From the NCBI GenBank assembly GCA_002270565.1, contig NQMI01000273.1, positions 1 to 10,454 on the forward strand: a stretch of 10,454 nt of DNA, in the 5' to 3' direction. Shown piece after piece: positions 8,961 through 10,454 of this stretch. The stretch comes from Stenocarpella maydis. Taxonomy: Eukaryota; Ascomycota; Sordariomycetes; Diaporthales; Diaporthaceae. How positions within the stretch are numbered: position 1 is the first letter of the stretch; each line of letters starts with the position of its first letter. The notes beneath the pieces were generated by a model that saw only the letters and a program-made list of their open reading frames with translations, was not told where the DNA came from and did no database searches. The translations under genes and the position numbers were made by a program.

Positions 8961-9500
8961 TTAGTCTCTGTATCTCCCTCCCTATAACTCCGTCTCAATA
9001 GTCTCCCTCAGTCCATTTAAAGTCTTCATGTTGATGCCTAGATATTCTAGCGTCAGGAGCGTTTCATTCGGTAAGACCTCCCAAGACCGTGGCCCCGCGT
9101 AATTCCAGCTCTAAGCCTAGATCTCCTCCGCCCACAAAGGTTACAGGGCAAAGTATTGTTCAGGTAGCACCTGTAGAAACTATACCTTCTTACCCTTGAC
9201 CTCACCCCATATCTGCAGTAGCTAACCCATCATGGCCTCCTCTGTAGGCCCGAGCACGTAAACTCTGCCTTTGGTCTTCTCTGGCTGTGCTAGGATGGCC
9301 TCGATTATAGGTCCTATATTTGAATGCATGTGGCTGAAGCAGAGGACCTCCAAGTCGGCCGACCACGACTAAATCTGCAGGCATATGTCCGCTATTGGAA
9401 TGTGGATGGGCTCCATGAAGGGGTATTTAAAATTAATCCCATACCAGCCGATCCATAGGAATATCATTTTAGCTATTTATCACGAAGGTGATAGGAATAG
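8961..9500 (-). pseudogene. NmrA-like family NAD(P)-binding protein, C-terminal part, RIP-type stops
   Basis: One minus-strand frame from about 9500 to the TAG at 8982-8984 reads as the C-terminal half of an NmrA-like protein (atypical short-chain dehydrogenase fold, often a redox sensor or reductase). Visible pieces are WIGWYGINFKYPF, EPIHIPIADI, GPIIEAILAQPEKTKGRVYV, LGPTEEAMMG, LLQIWGEVKGKKV, LPEQYFAL, LTLEYLGINMKTLNGLRETI. The frame never shifts but has internal stops at 9369-9371, 9222-9224, 9180-9182, 9141-9143, 9117-9119 and 9111-9113, with two more at 9477-9482 if homology extends that far. Most stand where Gln is plausible, as CpA-to-TpA change would give. Family proteins are about 300 residues; the N-terminal cofactor-binding half is missing, apparently cut by the insertion starting near 9516. 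The true end may be 8984 or the next stop at 8961-8963. It converges on the HET gene. Confidence 0.7.
9478..9493. repeat. Short perfect hairpin
   Basis: TATCAC (9478-9483) and GTGATA (9488-9493) flank a 4-base loop. It overlaps the ragged 5' end of the NmrA-like pseudogene and is the first of three inverted repeats within 95 bases. Confidence 0.5.
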
Positions 9501-9508
9501 AAACTAGA

Positions 9509-9527
9509 AGCGGACTGTTGGTCCGCT
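9509..9527. repeat. Inverted repeat at the probable LTR start
   Basis: AGCGGAC (9509-9515) and GTCCGCT (9521-9527) are perfect 7-base arms around TGTTG. The TGTTGG at 9516 is a common opening for retrotransposon LTRs, so the palindrome straddles the proposed element boundary. Confidence 0.6.
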
Positions 9528-9775
9528 CAAGGTACAGATAAACCCTATAGGCCAGCTAGCTAGGCCTATAGGAAGAGGTACAGCCATTGGTGCACATGAC
9601 CTAGATCATTCGCTTATATAAGGAAGGGATCACTTAGATTACTAGTAAGGTAGAAAGCTAAGTAAGCTGCGAGATTACTAGGATTATTAATCTATTAGTA
9701 AGCTAGGTAAGCTAAGCTAAAGAGATAGATTATATAAACCTATAATTATTACTACTAGATAGTATAGCTTAGGAT
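9516..9775 (+). repeat. Probable solo LTR of another LTR-retrotransposon family
   Basis: It opens with TGTTGGTCCGCTC at 9516, has a TATA-box-like TATATAA at 9615-9621 about 100 bases in, then a run of repeated aagctaagtaagct-type units (9655-9720) as in an R/U5 region, and fades out just before the next LTR at 9778. No internal coding region follows, so it would be a solo LTR. The 3' end is not defined, possibly because a terminal CA has become TA. The short length and TGTTGG start would suit a Copia-type LTR, but the family is a guess. It appears to truncate the NmrA-like pseudogene. Confidence 0.42.
9544..9572. repeat. 10-base perfect inverted repeat
   Basis: CCTATAGGCC (9544-9553) and GGCCTATAGG (9563-9572) are exact reverse complements around a 9-base spacer, agctagcta. 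Each arm is itself nearly palindromic. It lies in the U3-like part of the probable solo LTR and could be a protein-binding site or form a cruciform. Confidence 0.75.
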
Positions 9776-9777
9776 AG

Positions 9778-10203
9778 TGTTATGAACCAACACGATGGCA
9801 CCCCAGGACCCAGGGTAATCAAGACCAACTGCCACGACGCAACCCTGCAGACACAAGATAACGGGATGCGCCAGGCCAGGGTTAGGGTCTAGCTCGCAAC
9901 GCTCAGTTGCAAGCCACACGAGCCGCTCAACAAAGGATCCTTCAAGCCTCACACCACAGCTCAAAGGCTTGCCCTACAAGCCAGCAAGCCACTAAAGAGT
10001 CAGAATATATATACAGATATAGTCATCACTATAGTAGATAGCTTTTATAGAACAGACTCTTTAGTTATTAATCTAAGTATTTAGTCTCACTAACTAGATA
10101 GCCTTATAGCTTCTAATTATACCCTCTTCGTGAATAGTATCTTCGTATACTGTAACTCAGTCACATGCCGCCTCTGCGCCACTCTGCTAACATAAACCCT
10201 ACA
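9778..10203 (+). repeat. LTR related to the chromovirus LTR, opposite orientation
   Basis: It begins TGTTATGAACCAACA and ends CATAAACCCTACA, giving TG...CA ends and about 426 bases, close to the 406-base LTR at 5440-5845. A TATA-like tatatata lies near 10006-10012. The block 10019-10107 (tcatcacta, agtagata, actctttagt, attaatct, actagatagcctta) matches the minus strand at 5538-5612 and 6178-6243. Its GC-rich first part (9778-10000) shares little with the GC-rich part of the left LTR beyond the first 15 bases. No polyprotein follows within the window, so it is either a solo LTR or the 5' LTR of an element running off the right edge. A 69-codon minus-strand ORF (9755-9964) is not called. Confidence 0.68.
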
Positions 10204-10235
10204 GGTTACCTACTGAACCCCATAAAGGTTTGGTG

Positions 10236-10372
10236 TGATCATAATAGATAGCTCTTTAGTAGTTAATTTCAGTATTTATTTAGAAATAGCTCTAATAGCT
10301 TTCAACTATTATTATTATATTATTTAAAATAATTCTACCTTAGTTATTCTTTAAATATAAACCTATTTATTA
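10236..10372 (+). repeat. Degenerate partial LTR copy
   Basis: About 30 bases after the LTR end comes gatcataatagatag, then ctctttagtagttaattt, agtatttatt and atagctttcaact, which parallel the 10025-10116 part of the LTR in the same order, ending near AATATAAACCT (10358-10369) like the other LTR ends. Similarity by eye is moderate. It looks like the 3' half of a second, more decayed copy in tandem, mirroring the partial copy at 5945-6290 on the other side of the HET gene. Confidence 0.45.
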
Positions 10373-10454
10373 AGTTTATTAGTTAAGAATCAGTGATAAT
10401 CATTATATCTTGATTATTTTATTTAAATATTTTATATAAACCTTAAATAATAAT
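10373..10454. other. AT-rich DNA to the window end
   Basis: RIP-like, TpA-rich sequence with no recognised motif. It may be the internal region of an element continuing beyond the window. Confidence 0.4.

Noticed and set aside
8749..8964. 71-codon ORF after the HET stop
   Set aside because: No recognisable motif, no start context of note, and it lies in a probable 3' UTR.
9202..9384. 60-codon minus-strand ORF
   Set aside because: It is in another frame of the NmrA-like pseudogene, whose own frame carries the homology.
9755..9964. 69-codon minus-strand ORF
   Set aside because: It crosses the boundary of an LTR and lies antisense to its U3; no protein similarity seen.
1..10454. CRISPR array, bacterial operon or phage defence system
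   Set aside because: No regularly spaced repeats, no bacterial gene spacing or ribosome binding sites; the intron and RIP-type decay show a fungal genome.

Overview
This window looks like nuclear DNA of a filamentous ascomycete (Pezizomycotina). Three things point there: a HET-domain gene with a short fungal intron (GTATGT donor, CTGAC branch point, AAG acceptor); retroelements and a pseudogene that read as protein once scattered in-frame stops are ignored, as repeat-induced point mutation (RIP, mainly CpA to TpA) leaves them; and sharp alternation of very AT-rich and ordinary-GC blocks. Nothing suggests bacteria.

Layout. (1) 1-120 is ordinary-GC DNA with a possible last exon of an unidentified minus-strand gene. 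(2) About 360-1143 is a relict plus-strand coding stretch, tentatively the tail of a pogo/Fot1-class transposase. (3) About 1660-5845 is a minus-strand Ty3/Gypsy chromovirus destroyed by RIP. Reading leftward it has a 5' LTR (5440-5845), gag with a CCHC knuckle, a pol linker, RNase H, integrase and a chromodomain. The reverse transcriptase core was not found, and no left-hand LTR was recognised. (4) 5945-6290 is a second, 5'-incomplete LTR copy in the same orientation. (5) 6291-8741 is the only clearly intact gene: a two-exon HET-domain protein of 706 residues on the plus strand. (6) 8961-9500 is an NmrA-like pseudogene on the minus strand, convergent with the HET gene, truncated at its 5' end and carrying several in-frame stops. 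(7) 9478-9775 holds a cluster of perfect hairpins and a probable unrelated LTR. (8) 9778-10203 is an LTR related to those at 5440-6290 but in opposite orientation, followed by a degenerate partial copy to about 10372 and AT-rich DNA to the end.

The genes do not form a pathway. The picture is a heterokaryon-incompatibility-type gene in a small GC-normal island, bracketed by inverted copies of one LTR family and surrounded by RIP-silenced transposons. Such repeat-rich settings are typical of fast-turnover accessory genes. The most notable points are the intact HET gene with WW-like repeats at both ends, its inverted-LTR bracket, the decayed NmrA neighbour, and LTR copies that share their R/U5 part but not most of U3.
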